From Methylocapsa palsarum (lineage in GTDB: Bacteria; Pseudomonadota; Alphaproteobacteria; Rhizobiales; Beijerinckiaceae): DNA of 64,000 nt. The notes beneath the pieces were generated by a model. That model made no database searches and was not told the DNA's origin. It was given only the letters and a program-made list of their open reading frames with translations. The stretch spans positions 1-64,000 of the forward strand of contig NZ_FOSN01000012.1 in NCBI RefSeq assembly GCF_900114285.1, in the 5' to 3' direction. Shown one piece after another: positions 17,518 to 25,857 of the stretch (position 1 is the first letter of the stretch; the number at the start of each line of letters is the position of its first letter). The position numbers and the translations under genes are program-made.

Positions 17518-18359
17518 ATGCGCCGATTGATATTCTTTATTCGCCGCGCGGCCGCTTTCGATCAATCGAGTCTGGCGCGCAAAGATCGAGCGATGTAGGC
17601 GGCATCGGCGTCTTTCGCGATCACGCGCCCTTCCTGCGCTATCCGGACGCTCGCCGAATTGATCTACGCGCCACCTTACGGGATCCGTTTGGCGAGACAT
17701 ATGTGAAGCGTTTCGAACGCAGACATGCGATTGACGTTATCGCGCTGGTTGATGTGTCGGCGTCGATGCGCTTTCCAAGTACTGAACATAAAATCAAAGT
17801 CATCTGGGATTTTTGTGCGGCGCTCGCCTATTCAGTCACCCGGATTGGCGATCGCTTCGGCGTAATGGGTTGTGGCGAGACGATTCACCGATCGCTCATG
17901 ACGGCGCCCTCGCGCTCGGTTGCGACGGCGTTGGCTGCTGTCGAACGTCTTCGCGCCTCGACTTGCGCGGACGCCGGGGCCGATGGATTTCTCACTGCGA
18001 GGGAGGCGCTCGGCTCAAAGCGCAAGCTTGTGTTTCTCGCGTCTGACTTTCGATGGCCGTGGGCGTTGATCGATCGCGTGTTCGAGTCGTTGTCGCGACA
18101 TGATCTCGTTCCCTTGGTCGTGACCGACTCGACGGAGGAGTCGCCGCCAGATTGGGGATTGCTTCAATTGATCGACTCGGAAGATGGACGAAGGCGCATG
18201 ATGTTCATGCGGCCGGCGCTGAAGCGGCGCTGGATCGAACGAGAGGCCGAACGGCGCAGAGAGATAGCGCGTCTCGCCACGGATCGCGCGCGGCGGCCTA
18301 TTTTTTTGCGCGACGGGTTCGATCCCGCCGATCTCAGCCTTCGTCTAATGGCCAGTTGA
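17514..18359 (+). CDS. mxaS: MxaS, DUF58 protein
   Basis: A 281-residue protein of the DUF58 family. A modified metal-ion site reads VALVDVSASMRFPS, and the YVKRFE and GDRFGVMG regions are typical. The ATG overlaps the mxaR stop (ATGA). It is predicted to work with MxaR in maturation of methanol dehydrogenase. Confidence 0.9.
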   Translation: MNAPIDILYSPRGRFRSIESGAQRSSDVGGIGVFRDHAPFLRYPDARRIDLRATLRDPFGETYVKRFERRHAIDVIALVDVSASMRFPSTEHKIKVIWDFCAALAYSVTRIGDRFGVMGCGETIHRSLMTAPSRSVATALAAVERLRASTCADAGADGFLTAREALGSKRKLVFLASDFRWPWALIDRVFESLSRHDLVPLVVTDSTEESPPDWGLLQLIDSEDGRRRMMFMRPALKRRWIEREAERRREIARLATDRARRPIFLRDGFDPADLSLRLMAS

Positions 18360-18365
18360 AGCGTG

Positions 18366-19274
18366 ATGCGCGGGCTCTCGCTTGTCATACTCCTGGCCGT
18401 GGGCGTTGTTCCAGCTTCGGCGGGCGATATTTCGGTTGAGGTTCATTCTGCGAGACCGTTCGGCTATTTCGTCGGCGACCTTATCCACGCCGAGGTGGAA
18501 ATTCGCGCTCCGGCCGGTGCGGTCCTCTCCCCTGCGACGTTGCCGCATCCCGGAACGTTGAGCGCTTCCCTCGATCTGCGAAACATCTATGTCGAACAAG
18601 CGCGGACGAACGACGGGGCCGTTTGGCGCCTTGATCTGACATACCAGAACTTCTACGTCGCGCTCGATGTTCGTGATGTTCAAATTCCCGCCTTCACACT
18701 GACTATCACGACGCCGTCCGGCGTAGAATCTCACGAAGTTCCTGTGTGGCGAATCGGCGTCGCGCCGTTGCGCGAGGTCGCCCCCGAAAAAAGGGAAAAC
18801 GCAGAAGATTATATGCGCCCCGACACGGCGCCGATCACCTTCTCGGAGACGCGTCCACAAGCTGCGTTCGCTGCATTTTCCACCACGGCGCTCTTGGGTC
18901 TCGTTCTGATCGCGCGCGATCGGGCCTGGCCGCCGTTTCACATGCGGCGCAGGCGGCTGTTCTCGGCTTTGGCGCGCCGCATCCGCGCGCTGACGCGTGT
19001 TCCCGAGAATCGGCAGACGGTTTGCGCCGCGCTTATGGACATTCACCGTACTCTCGACGCCTGCCGCGGCAAGAGCCTCCTGCAGGAGGATTTGCCCACC
19101 TTGCTTCACGCCCATCCTGAGTTCGCCGATCTCGAGAGCTCGCTCAACCGTTTTTTTTCGGCTTCACGGAGGCTCTTTTTCGGCCGCCCCGAAGACACGG
19201 AAGCAATAGACGTCACCGTTGGCGAACTTGCGCGTCTCTCCGAGTCGCTTGCGAGGCGAGAGAGAGTCGGATGA
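18366..19274 (+). CDS. mxaA: MxaA, calcium-insertion accessory protein
   Basis: A 302-residue exported or membrane-bound protein with an N-terminal signal (LSLVILLAVGVVPASAGD), a periplasmic beta-rich region (about 20-170), one membrane helix near 177-193 (FAAFSTTALLGLVLIARD) and a cytoplasmic tail. Loss of MxaA in other methylotrophs gives enzyme lacking calcium. ATG 18366 is chosen; a GTG three bases upstream is possible. It follows mxaS by six bases and overlaps mxaC. Confidence 0.88.
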   Translation: MRGLSLVILLAVGVVPASAGDISVEVHSARPFGYFVGDLIHAEVEIRAPAGAVLSPATLPHPGTLSASLDLRNIYVEQARTNDGAVWRLDLTYQNFYVALDVRDVQIPAFTLTITTPSGVESHEVPVWRIGVAPLREVAPEKRENAEDYMRPDTAPITFSETRPQAAFAAFSTTALLGLVLIARDRAWPPFHMRRRRLFSALARRIRALTRVPENRQTVCAALMDIHRTLDACRGKSLLQEDLPTLLHAHPEFADLESSLNRFFSASRRLFFGRPEDTEAIDVTVGELARLSESLARRERVG

Positions 19275-20269
19275 GCGGTCTTGGCGTGGATTACCCTTTC
19301 GTTCTGCTGTTCCTAGTGTTGGCGCTCGCTCCTTTCGCTCGCTCGGCGTTGCGTCCATCCTCGATTTCTTCCTTGACGGCCGCGCCGCCGGATCTGCTTT
19401 CGCGCGTCCTCGACTCCGGTTTGACAACCTGTGGCGTTATCGCCATCGCCGCGAGTCTTCTCGGCGCGTCGCGCCCTTTTCTTGCGGGCGCCGAGATCGA
19501 GCGGATTGGCGAAGGCGCGCAGATCGCGATCTTGATCGACCGCAGCGGGAGCATGAACGAAACATTCGCGGGCAAGACTCCCGCTGGCGGCGAAGAATCG
19601 AAGACTGCGGCCTCCAAAACTATTCTACGTCGTTTCGTTGACGATCGACACCATGACATCATTGGCGTGGCGGCGTTCTCGACGCAGCCGATGTTAGTGA
19701 CGCCGCTTTCCGATCATCTCGCCGCGACAAAGGCGGCAATCGACGCGATCGATCGCCCGGGACTCGACTACACCAACATCGGGCGTGGGCTCGCCATGGC
19801 CCTGGCGATGGTCAAGGCAGGCGAAGCGGACAGATCCCGCGCGGTTTTGCTCGTGTCTGACGGCGCCGGAGTCATCGATCCGAAACTCCAGGACGATCTG
19901 CGCGCCGACCTCGCCAAGATGAACGTGAATTTGTACTGGTTGTTTCTTCGCACCGCCGGCAGCCCGAGCATCTATGACCGGCCGGAAGGCGACGACACGC
20001 CGCAGGCTGCGCCCGAACGTCATCTCGATCTCTTCTTCAAGTCGCTCAACACTCCCTATCGCGCCTTCGAGGCGGAGAGCCCCGAAGCGACGCAGGAAGC
20101 GCTGCGTCAGATTGATCGACTGGAGCGCCGCCCTGTGCGCTATTTCGAAAAGGAGCCAAGAACCGAGATGAGCGCCGCCTTTATTCTGCTTGGTCTTTTC
20201 GCCGCATGCTTGTTGCTGGCCGCCAAATTTGCGGAAATTCGTCTTGTTCCGGGAAAGGCCAAACCTTGA
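19271..20269 (+). CDS. mxaC: MxaC, von Willebrand factor A membrane protein
   Basis: A 332-residue protein with two N-terminal membrane helices, a VWA domain and a C-terminal helix (FILLGLFAACLLLAAKFA). The metal-ion adhesion motif is LIDRSGSMNE (Asp-x-Ser-x-Ser). It belongs to the MxaR-MxaS-MxaC-MxaL chaperone group. The start overlaps the mxaA stop as ATGA. Confidence 0.9.
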   Translation: MSGLGVDYPFVLLFLVLALAPFARSALRPSSISSLTAAPPDLLSRVLDSGLTTCGVIAIAASLLGASRPFLAGAEIERIGEGAQIAILIDRSGSMNETFAGKTPAGGEESKTAASKTILRRFVDDRHHDIIGVAAFSTQPMLVTPLSDHLAATKAAIDAIDRPGLDYTNIGRGLAMALAMVKAGEADRSRAVLLVSDGAGVIDPKLQDDLRADLAKMNVNLYWLFLRTAGSPSIYDRPEGDDTPQAAPERHLDLFFKSLNTPYRAFEAESPEATQEALRQIDRLERRPVRYFEKEPRTEMSAAFILLGLFAACLLLAAKFAEIRLVPGKAKP

Positions 20270-20892
20270 TCTTAGTCCGCCGCGGAAAGAGCGTGTTGCT
20301 CGGGGGCGGCGAACCGCGGCCGGCCGCCGCCCGCATTTGGCGCAGACTTCGCTCGCCGTTGCTCATCGCGACCACGATTGCGCTGTGTGCGGCGGCGCTG
20401 TTCTTCGCGGCGATGTGGCGACGCGCGATGGATGGCAACGCGCAGATCGCAGCCTTGGGCGCGGGACGCGATGTTGAGGTCGATCCCGGCGCGCGCCCCG
20501 AGCTTTTGCTCGCTCGCATCGCTTTCCTCACCTCCCGCGGCGAAGTTGACCGCGCGCGGCCCTATGTCGATGCGTTTGACCGGAGCGAGAGCGACGAACT
20601 GAAGTCTCGTGGGCATTATTTGCTCGCCAATGCGTTGCTGCGCAAGGCGCTGGACCTTATAGAGCGCAGCCAACTCGACGCCGCCGGACCGCTCGTCATT
20701 TTGGCCAAGCGCGAATACCGTCGCGCGCTTCAGCTTCACCCTGAGTTTTGGGACGCCAAATACAATCTCGACGTCGCCGCGCGCCTGGTGCGCGACAATC
20801 CCGAATTCGAACACAAGAATGGAGATGAACTCTCCGCGGATCCGAAAATGCTATGGACTGACATTCCCGGCGCGCCAAAGGGGCTTCCGTGA
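20266..20892 (+). CDS. mxaK: MxaK
   Basis: A 208-residue protein with a single membrane helix near residues 30-50 (LLIATTIALCAAALFFAAMW) and a helical, tetratricopeptide-like periplasmic part (ARPELLLARIAFLTSRGEVDRARPYVDAF). The likely start is TTG 20266, which overlaps the mxaC stop as TTGA. No good in-frame ATG precedes the helix. It is required with MxaA and MxaL for calcium insertion in other methylotrophs. Confidence 0.85.
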   Translation: MILVRRGKSVLLGGGEPRPAAARIWRRLRSPLLIATTIALCAAALFFAAMWRRAMDGNAQIAALGAGRDVEVDPGARPELLLARIAFLTSRGEVDRARPYVDAFDRSESDELKSRGHYLLANALLRKALDLIERSQLDAAGPLVILAKREYRRALQLHPEFWDAKYNLDVAARLVRDNPEFEHKNGDELSADPKMLWTDIPGAPKGLP

Positions 20893-21896
20893 TGCGGCCG
20901 GATTTTTACGACTTTCGGCTTTGGTTGCTGATCGGCGCCGTCTTGTTGCTGGCGGCGGCGTTCGCAGCGCCGCGCTGGACATTGATGCGGGACGGCTACG
21001 ATGTCCTCGTCATCGTCGACGTCACCGGGAGTATGAACACGCGGGACTATTCCGCCGAAGGACGGCCCGTCAGTCGGCTGGAATTCGTAAAATCTGCGTT
21101 GCGGGAGGCGATCGCCGATTTGCCCTGTCCGTCGCGGGTCGCGCTCGGCGTATTTTCGGAAAGGCGGCCGTTTCTCCTCTTCGAGCCGATCGACGCCTGC
21201 GCCAATTACGCGCCGCTCGAAGGATCGATCGCAGCGCTCGACTGGCGCATGGCGTGGGAGGGCGATAGCCATATTGCAGCCGGATTGTTTCGCGCAATCG
21301 ATATGGCGCGCGAGCTGAATGCCGATCTGATGTTCTTGACCGACGGCCAGGAGGCTCCGCCTCTGCCGGCTTCCGGAGGGCCCCCCTTCGAGGGACGGCG
21401 AGGGGAGGTGCGCGGGCTGATCGTCGGCGTCGGGGGCTACGAATTGTCGCCGATTCCGAAATACGATGACAACGGGCGTGAGGTCGGCTTTCTGCGCGTC
21501 GACGACGTGCCGCATGAAAACCGCTTTGGATTGCCGCCGAGAGGGGCCGAGGAACGCGAAGGATATAACGCGCGGAACGCGCCGTTCGGCGCCGCCGCCG
21601 CCGTTGGCGTCGAGCATCTGTCGTCCGTGCGCGAACCCTATTTGCAATCGCTGGCGGCGACGACAGGCCTGGAATACGCCCATCTCGTCGATGCGCCTCG
21701 CCTCGTAAAATCCTACACCGACGCCGCAACTGCGCGTCCGCGACGGGCCGAGTTCGATCTTCGCCCGTCTCTTGGCGCCGCGGCGGGCGTATTGCTCTTC
21801 GCGCTCTATGCCGCTCCCACGCATTTCAAGTTGCCGTCGGTCCGCAAGCCCTGGCGCAAGCGTACAGCGACGGCGCAACCATGGAGACGTAAATGA
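20892..21896 (+). CDS. mxaL: MxaL, von Willebrand factor A membrane protein
   Basis: A protein of about 334 residues with an N-terminal helix (LWLLIGAVLLLAAAFAAPRW), a VWA domain with motif IVDVTGSMNTRD, and a C-terminal helix (GAAAGVLLFALYAAPTHF). It pairs with MxaC in the maturation complex. ATG 20892 shares a base with the mxaK stop (TGATG). A GTG three bases upstream is an alternative. Confidence 0.9.
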   Translation: MRPDFYDFRLWLLIGAVLLLAAAFAAPRWTLMRDGYDVLVIVDVTGSMNTRDYSAEGRPVSRLEFVKSALREAIADLPCPSRVALGVFSERRPFLLFEPIDACANYAPLEGSIAALDWRMAWEGDSHIAAGLFRAIDMARELNADLMFLTDGQEAPPLPASGGPPFEGRRGEVRGLIVGVGGYELSPIPKYDDNGREVGFLRVDDVPHENRFGLPPRGAEEREGYNARNAPFGAAAAVGVEHLSSVREPYLQSLAATTGLEYAHLVDAPRLVKSYTDAATARPRRAEFDLRPSLGAAAGVLLFALYAAPTHFKLPSVRKPWRKRTATAQPWRRK

Positions 21897-22414
21897 AGAG
21901 TTTGTGGACGCTCGCCGCCACAATGGTCGCGACGGGGGCGCTCGCCCATGGTCCGACGCCGATCAAGGTGGACGAATCTATCGTTATCGCGGCCGATCCC
22001 CAGGCGGTATGGGCCGTGGCGGGTCAATTTGGCGACATCGCGAAGTGGCATCCCGACGTGACCGCCGCGACGATCAAAGGCGGAAACGCCGCCGGCGCCG
22101 AGCGGGAGATCACCCTTAAAGGGGGCGTGCTGAAGGAAGGCCTTGATGAAATCGATCCCGCCGACTTCAAACTCTCGTACCGCATGTCGGACCCAAATCT
22201 CGACGCCTTGCCGGTCAGCTCTTATACGGTCACCTTCACCATCAAGCCGGCCGAAGGCGGCGGCAGCCAAGTGGCGTGGTACGGACGCCTTTATCGCGGC
22301 TATACCGGAAACGACCCTCCAGAAAATCTCGATGACGAGGCGGCCCGCACGGCGATGTCAACGTTTCTGCGCGATGGTTTGCAGGGATTGAAGAAGAAGG
22401 TCGAGGGCAAATAG
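21893..22414 (+). CDS. mxaD: MxaD, SRPBCC-fold periplasmic protein
   Basis: A 173-residue protein with a signal peptide (MKSLWTLAATMVATGALAHG) and a START-like SRPBCC domain (VDESIVIAADPQAVWAVAGQFGDIAKWHPDV). MxaD is thought to help the contact between methanol dehydrogenase and cytochrome cL. The ATG overlaps the mxaL stop (ATGA). It is the last gene of the tightly overlapping run. Confidence 0.9.
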   Translation: MKSLWTLAATMVATGALAHGPTPIKVDESIVIAADPQAVWAVAGQFGDIAKWHPDVTAATIKGGNAAGAEREITLKGGVLKEGLDEIDPADFKLSYRMSDPNLDALPVSSYTVTFTIKPAEGGGSQVAWYGRLYRGYTGNDPPENLDDEAARTAMSTFLRDGLQGLKKKVEGK

Positions 22415-22456
22415 CCGCGGCTCGCCACGACGGCGATCAGCGTAAGGAGACGCCCC

Positions 22457-22972
22457 ATGACGCACTGGATCATACGTCCTGCGCTTCTCGCGGGTTTTTG
22501 CCTGACGCTGTTCGCTGCCTGCGACAAGCGCGAGCCATCCAAGGACGCGACGTCGTCGGACCATGTCGAGGTTCAGGACAAGAATCGGTCGAACTGGCTG
22601 CGTATCTCCGACCAGGTTGATCCCGCCGCCTGGCTTGTCAGCAAGGAGATGCGGCGGGAGGTCGCGGCGAATGATCCGGCCGTCCTCGAGATGCGACAAG
22701 CCCTGGCTTTGGCGGAGACGCGTTTTCTCGAGTCCGATCGGATGCTCGCCAACCGCACCGCGCAAGTCAGCGAGACTCTTTCGAGCGAGGGGCGCCCGCT
22801 AAGCTCTCTCACGTTGCTGGCCTCGCTGACCATGATCGTGCCTGAGACGAGCCAGAAGCAAACCTACGGGGACCTGTGTCAGTTCTACTTGAACCTGCGC
22901 CATGCCGGCGTCGATCACGATGGCGCGCTCGCGTTCTTGTCGAAACGCTTTACGCCGGAGCGGCTGAAATAA
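22457..22972 (+). CDS. Lipoprotein after mxaD (possible MxaH)
   Basis: A 171-residue precursor with a lipobox LFAAC at residues 18-22, so a predicted lipoprotein. The rest contains WLRISDQVDPAAWLVSKEM and a helical C-terminus. It follows mxaD by 42 bases on the same strand and precedes an MxaB-like regulator. In Methylobacterium the order is mxaD-E-H-B, so mxaH is a reasonable reading. I am not sure of the sequence match, and mxaE is not seen. Function unknown. Confidence 0.65.
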   Translation: MTHWIIRPALLAGFCLTLFAACDKREPSKDATSSDHVEVQDKNRSNWLRISDQVDPAAWLVSKEMRREVAANDPAVLEMRQALALAETRFLESDRMLANRTAQVSETLSSEGRPLSSLTLLASLTMIVPETSQKQTYGDLCQFYLNLRHAGVDHDGALAFLSKRFTPERLK

Positions 22973-22992
22973 ACCCTCGCCCGGCATCGCAA

Positions 22993-23625
22993 TCACGCCA
23001 GCCTCATCGCCACTTTGTGTTCAACGGCGATGCGCAGGAGATCGGCTTTCGAACGCGCGCCAAGCTTACGCTTGAGCAGCAGGCAATTGTTCGCCACGGT
23101 CTTGTAGGAAACTTTCAGAACAAAGGCGATCTCTGCCATGTCCTTGCCATCGGCGAGATTACGCAAAATCTCCATCTCCCTCGCGTTGAGCGAATCGAGC
23201 GGGTTCTTCGCCAGATTTTGGTCGGAAAACGCAAGCTTCAGGGCGAGATTGCCGGAAAGATATCGCTCCCCCGCCGCGACGGCGCGAATGGCCTTGATGA
23301 AGGTTTTGGGATCTTCGTTCTTCGCCAGATATCCCCGCGCGCCAAGGTCGATCGACCGCGCCGCAAAAACCGGATCGTCGTTCATGGTGAAAACAATGAT
23401 CCTGGCGGTAGGGCTGCGCTTGAGAAGACGGCGCAGGAGCTCGAAGCCCGAGACGCCCGGAAGATTGATGTCGAGCACAACCACGTCAGGCTCGGAGGCG
23501 GCGCTAGTCTCCATCGCTTCGTTGGCGTCATGCGCCTCGAGCACTTCTATGTCGGGATGACCGGACAACATGCCCCGGCAGCCCTCGATCACCATGGGGT
23601 GGTCATCAATAATGAGAACGCGCAT
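22993..23625 (-). CDS. mxaB: LuxR/NarL-type response regulator (MxaB/MoxX-like)
   Basis: A 210-residue regulator with a receiver domain (VLIIDDHPMV, phospho-acceptor Asp in VVVLDINLPGVSG, Lys in AKNED) and a C-terminal LuxR helix-turn-helix (LNAREMEILRNLADGKDMAEIAF, then VSYKTVANN). It converges on the end of the mxa operon and is divergent from the kinase pair at 23736-25552. By position and family it should be the activator of methanol dehydrogenase genes. The symbol follows Methylobacterium; an upstream in-frame ATG at 23643 is also possible. Confidence 0.75.
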   Translation of the reverse strand: MRVLIIDDHPMVIEGCRGMLSGHPDIEVLEAHDANEAMETSAASEPDVVVLDINLPGVSGFELLRRLLKRSPTARIIVFTMNDDPVFAARSIDLGARGYLAKNEDPKTFIKAIRAVAAGERYLSGNLALKLAFSDQNLAKNPLDSLNAREMEILRNLADGKDMAEIAFVLKVSYKTVANNCLLLKRKLGARSKADLLRIAVEHKVAMRLA

Positions 23626-23735
23626 AAGTTTTTTCAATCGCATGAAACCCGTCCGACTATTTGAAATGCAGAAGGCTCTGTCAAACCATTTCTGCCGTCT
23701 CGACGGGGTTGATCTTTGACGAAACGGACTGAAAC

Positions 23736-24131
23736 ATGATCGGATTCTGGTCGCCCCACGCATCCTCTTTCCTCCTCGCGCTCGCCGCCGCGACGACGCT
23801 GTTCTTCGCCATTCCCATTCTCCTGACGCCGTTGCGCTGGGCTCGCATGATGCTCTGGACCGTTCCGGAAGACACACGTCTCGCCGTCTATTTCGGGCGA
23901 TGTCTTGGCGCATTTGCGACCATTTTCGAAATCTTCGTCTTCCGGGCCGGATTGACCGGCGTGGACCAGACATTCGTTTTCGAATTCATGATTTTGGTCT
24001 GGTTGTTCATGCTCGCGATCCATATCGTCGGCGCCGTGCAGCGAGTTCAGCCGATCACTGAAACGTTGGAAATCGGCTTCTGGGCGGTGTTGATCGTCCT
24101 GACGCTGGCATTCTGGCCGATCGACGGATGA
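23736..24131 (+). CDS. Small membrane protein preceding the mxa sensor kinase
   Basis: A 131-residue protein with about four hydrophobic helices (FLLALAAATTLFFAIPILL; an internal GAFATIFEIFVF; FMILVWLFMLAIHIVGAV; GFWAVLIVLTLAFW). It overlaps the kinase start (ATGA) and is divergent from the response regulator. Paracoccus has a small gene in the same place in its moxZYX set, so this may be the counterpart. It could be a signal-input partner of the kinase. No enzyme motif is visible. Confidence 0.65.
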   Translation: MIGFWSPHASSFLLALAAATTLFFAIPILLTPLRWARMMLWTVPEDTRLAVYFGRCLGAFATIFEIFVFRAGLTGVDQTFVFEFMILVWLFMLAIHIVGAVQRVQPITETLEIGFWAVLIVLTLAFWPIDG

Positions 24132-25552
24132 CGGCGGCGCGCTCATCGCTCCTGGACCCACGAACCATGCGTTGTTTTTCTCTCAAGACCGGGCTGAGCT
24201 GGTTGATCGGCTCCGTTCTCGTCTCGACATTGCTCATCAATATCGCCATTCAGCTCGTGCATGCTGGACCGAGAGTCCGCGCGGAGGCTGAAAGCAATCT
24301 GCGTCTCACGCGGCAAATGGTGCTCATGACGATCGCGACCTTGCCTCAGAGCGACGATCCCTTGCCGGGGTTGAGTAGACTATACGAGAGCCTTGGAACC
24401 CTGCGGCATGTCGATATACGGATCCTCGCAAAAGGCGATCCCTCGCCGGATTTTGCTTCGGAAATGGCTCTCCATCCCGGCGACGACGCGCCGAACTGGT
24501 TCGTTTCCCTGATCGGCGCCGCCCCCAAAGTCACATTCGTTCCGGTCATCGTGCAGAACAAGGATTACGGCCGCATTGCGATCGTCTCCAATCCGCTCGA
24601 CGAGTTGACCGAAATCTGGTCCGACGTCTCGAGGCTCGCCTTCATCAACCTTGCGGTCACATGTGCGATTTTGGCGGTGGTGTTAGCGCTTGTGCGCTCC
24701 TGGCTTGCGCCCTTCGCCGCTTTGCGGTCGGGTCTTGCCGAACTCGAGGCGGGCAGGGACAATGTTCGCATACCGCTGCGCGGCGCAGCGGAGTTTCAGA
24801 ACATCTCCTATGCGCTGAACTCTCTTGGCGCGACGCTTGACCGCGTCAAGGATGAAAACCGCTCTCTCCTTGGCAAGCTTATTCAGGTTCAGGACGCGGA
24901 ACGCAGGGAGATCGCGCGCGATCTTCACGATGAGGCGGGTCCGGCGCTGTTTTCGATCCGCGCGGGCGCCGTCGCGCTTCAGGATCTTGCGAGCCAGACC
25001 CCGCCGGATTCCACGCGAGTGCGCCAGGTCAGCGGCGCCGTGGAAAGAGCGAGCGAAGCATTGCAACAGGTGTTTCGTGGTCTGCTCGGACGCCTGCGTC
25101 CAAGAGGGTTGGCGGAATTCGGGCTCAACGACGCGCTGGGAGAACTTGTCGCTTCCTGGAAAGACCGGCATCCTGATGTCGCGCTCGATCTGGTCGCGCC
25201 GCACGATCTCTCGGCGCTCGACGAGGCGTTCGCCCTTGGCGCCTATCGCATCGTTCAGGAAGGCCTGACGAATATCTACCGACATGCGGGCGCGAGTCGA
25301 GCCTCGGTCCGTGTCGAGTTCGACGAGGGCGCCACGTCGGCGGGCGATCTTCCGGACGCAGTCCCGGTCCTGAAAATCACGATCGAGGATGATGGAAGAG
25401 GCTTGCCGCAGAATTGCATTCCGGGGCTTGGACTTCTTGGGATGAGAGAACGCGTGCAGGCGCTTGGAGGCGCGATTTCGATCGAAAACCGGGAGGAGAA
25501 AGGAACGCGCGTCTTAGCTGCTTTGCCGCTCCCGGATGATGATGAGGAATGA
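24128..25552 (+). CDS. NarX/DesK-type sensor histidine kinase (MoxY-like)
   Basis: A 474-residue membrane kinase: helix near residues 24-45, periplasmic sensor region, second helix near 178-195, HAMP, then a HisKA_3 domain with phospho-accepting His in REIARDLHDEAGPALFSIR and an HATPase domain (EGLTNIYRHAG, DDGRGLP, GLGLLGMRERV). This kinase class pairs with LuxR-type regulators such as the divergent one at 22993-23625. It probably controls methanol dehydrogenase expression. The signal is unknown. Confidence 0.85.
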   Translation: MTAARSSLLDPRTMRCFSLKTGLSWLIGSVLVSTLLINIAIQLVHAGPRVRAEAESNLRLTRQMVLMTIATLPQSDDPLPGLSRLYESLGTLRHVDIRILAKGDPSPDFASEMALHPGDDAPNWFVSLIGAAPKVTFVPVIVQNKDYGRIAIVSNPLDELTEIWSDVSRLAFINLAVTCAILAVVLALVRSWLAPFAALRSGLAELEAGRDNVRIPLRGAAEFQNISYALNSLGATLDRVKDENRSLLGKLIQVQDAERREIARDLHDEAGPALFSIRAGAVALQDLASQTPPDSTRVRQVSGAVERASEALQQVFRGLLGRLRPRGLAEFGLNDALGELVASWKDRHPDVALDLVAPHDLSALDEAFALGAYRIVQEGLTNIYRHAGASRASVRVEFDEGATSAGDLPDAVPVLKITIEDDGRGLPQNCIPGLGLLGMRERVQALGGAISIENREEKGTRVLAALPLPDDDEE

Positions 25553-25638
25553 TTGCGACACGGCGCAAGACGATCCAAATCGCCTCCGGAATTTTCGGCG
25601 ATAAACATCCGAAAGTCTCCGGCTGCGCGGCGTATAGC

Positions 25639-25653
25639 TCCATGTTTCATGGA
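25639..25653 (+). promoter_or_regulatory. Small inverted repeat upstream of pqqA
   Basis: TCCATG and CATGGA face each other across three T, about 60 bases before the pqqA start and beside a TATAGCT string. It may be a regulator site or part of the leader. No proof by sequence alone. Confidence 0.3.
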
Positions 25654-25712
25654 TGAAGTTGAGAAAAGTTGATCAAGGCGATCACCCGCCGGGCCCATGA
25701 AGGACACAAGCG

Positions 25713-25799
25713 ATGATCTGGAACAGCCCTGTGATCACCGAATTCTGCATCGGCATGGAAGTCGCCAGCTATGAAACCGCCGTCATCTGCGCCAGTTAA
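25713..25799 (+). CDS. pqqA: PqqA, precursor peptide of pyrroloquinoline quinone
   Basis: A 28-residue peptide, MIWNSPVITEFCIGMEVASY then ETAVICAS. The Glu16-x-x-x-Tyr20 pair (EVASY) is in the exact family position; these two residues are cross-linked to build PQQ. An AAGGA ribosome site lies at 25699-25703. The peptide is the substrate of PqqE/PqqD, but none of pqqB-E follow in this window, so it is a free-standing copy placed next to the PQQ-using mxa genes. A strong hairpin follows at once. Confidence 0.92.
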   Translation: MIWNSPVITEFCIGMEVASYETAVICAS

Positions 25800-25857
25800 G
25801 CCGAGGGCGCCCGCCGCTGCGTCGGCGCTGTTGCTGACGCTGCTGGACGCCCTCGGC
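25800..25857 (+). terminator. Hairpin immediately after pqqA
   Basis: Perfect 10-base arms (GCCGAGGGCG at 25800-25809, complement at 25848-25857) enclose 38 bases that can form an inner stem (CGCCG/CGGCG). It begins one base after the pqqA stop. With no clear T-run it may act as a factor-dependent terminator or as a 3' stabiliser that yields a short abundant pqqA RNA. Confidence 0.6.

Noticed and set aside
20736-21923. 395-residue minus-strand frame
   Set aside because: It is antisense to mxaL and mxaK, Arg-rich, with no homology I can see.
22457-22972. Firm assignment as mxaE or mxaH
   Set aside because: Position fits mxaH, but I cannot confirm the sequence family from memory, so no symbol is given.
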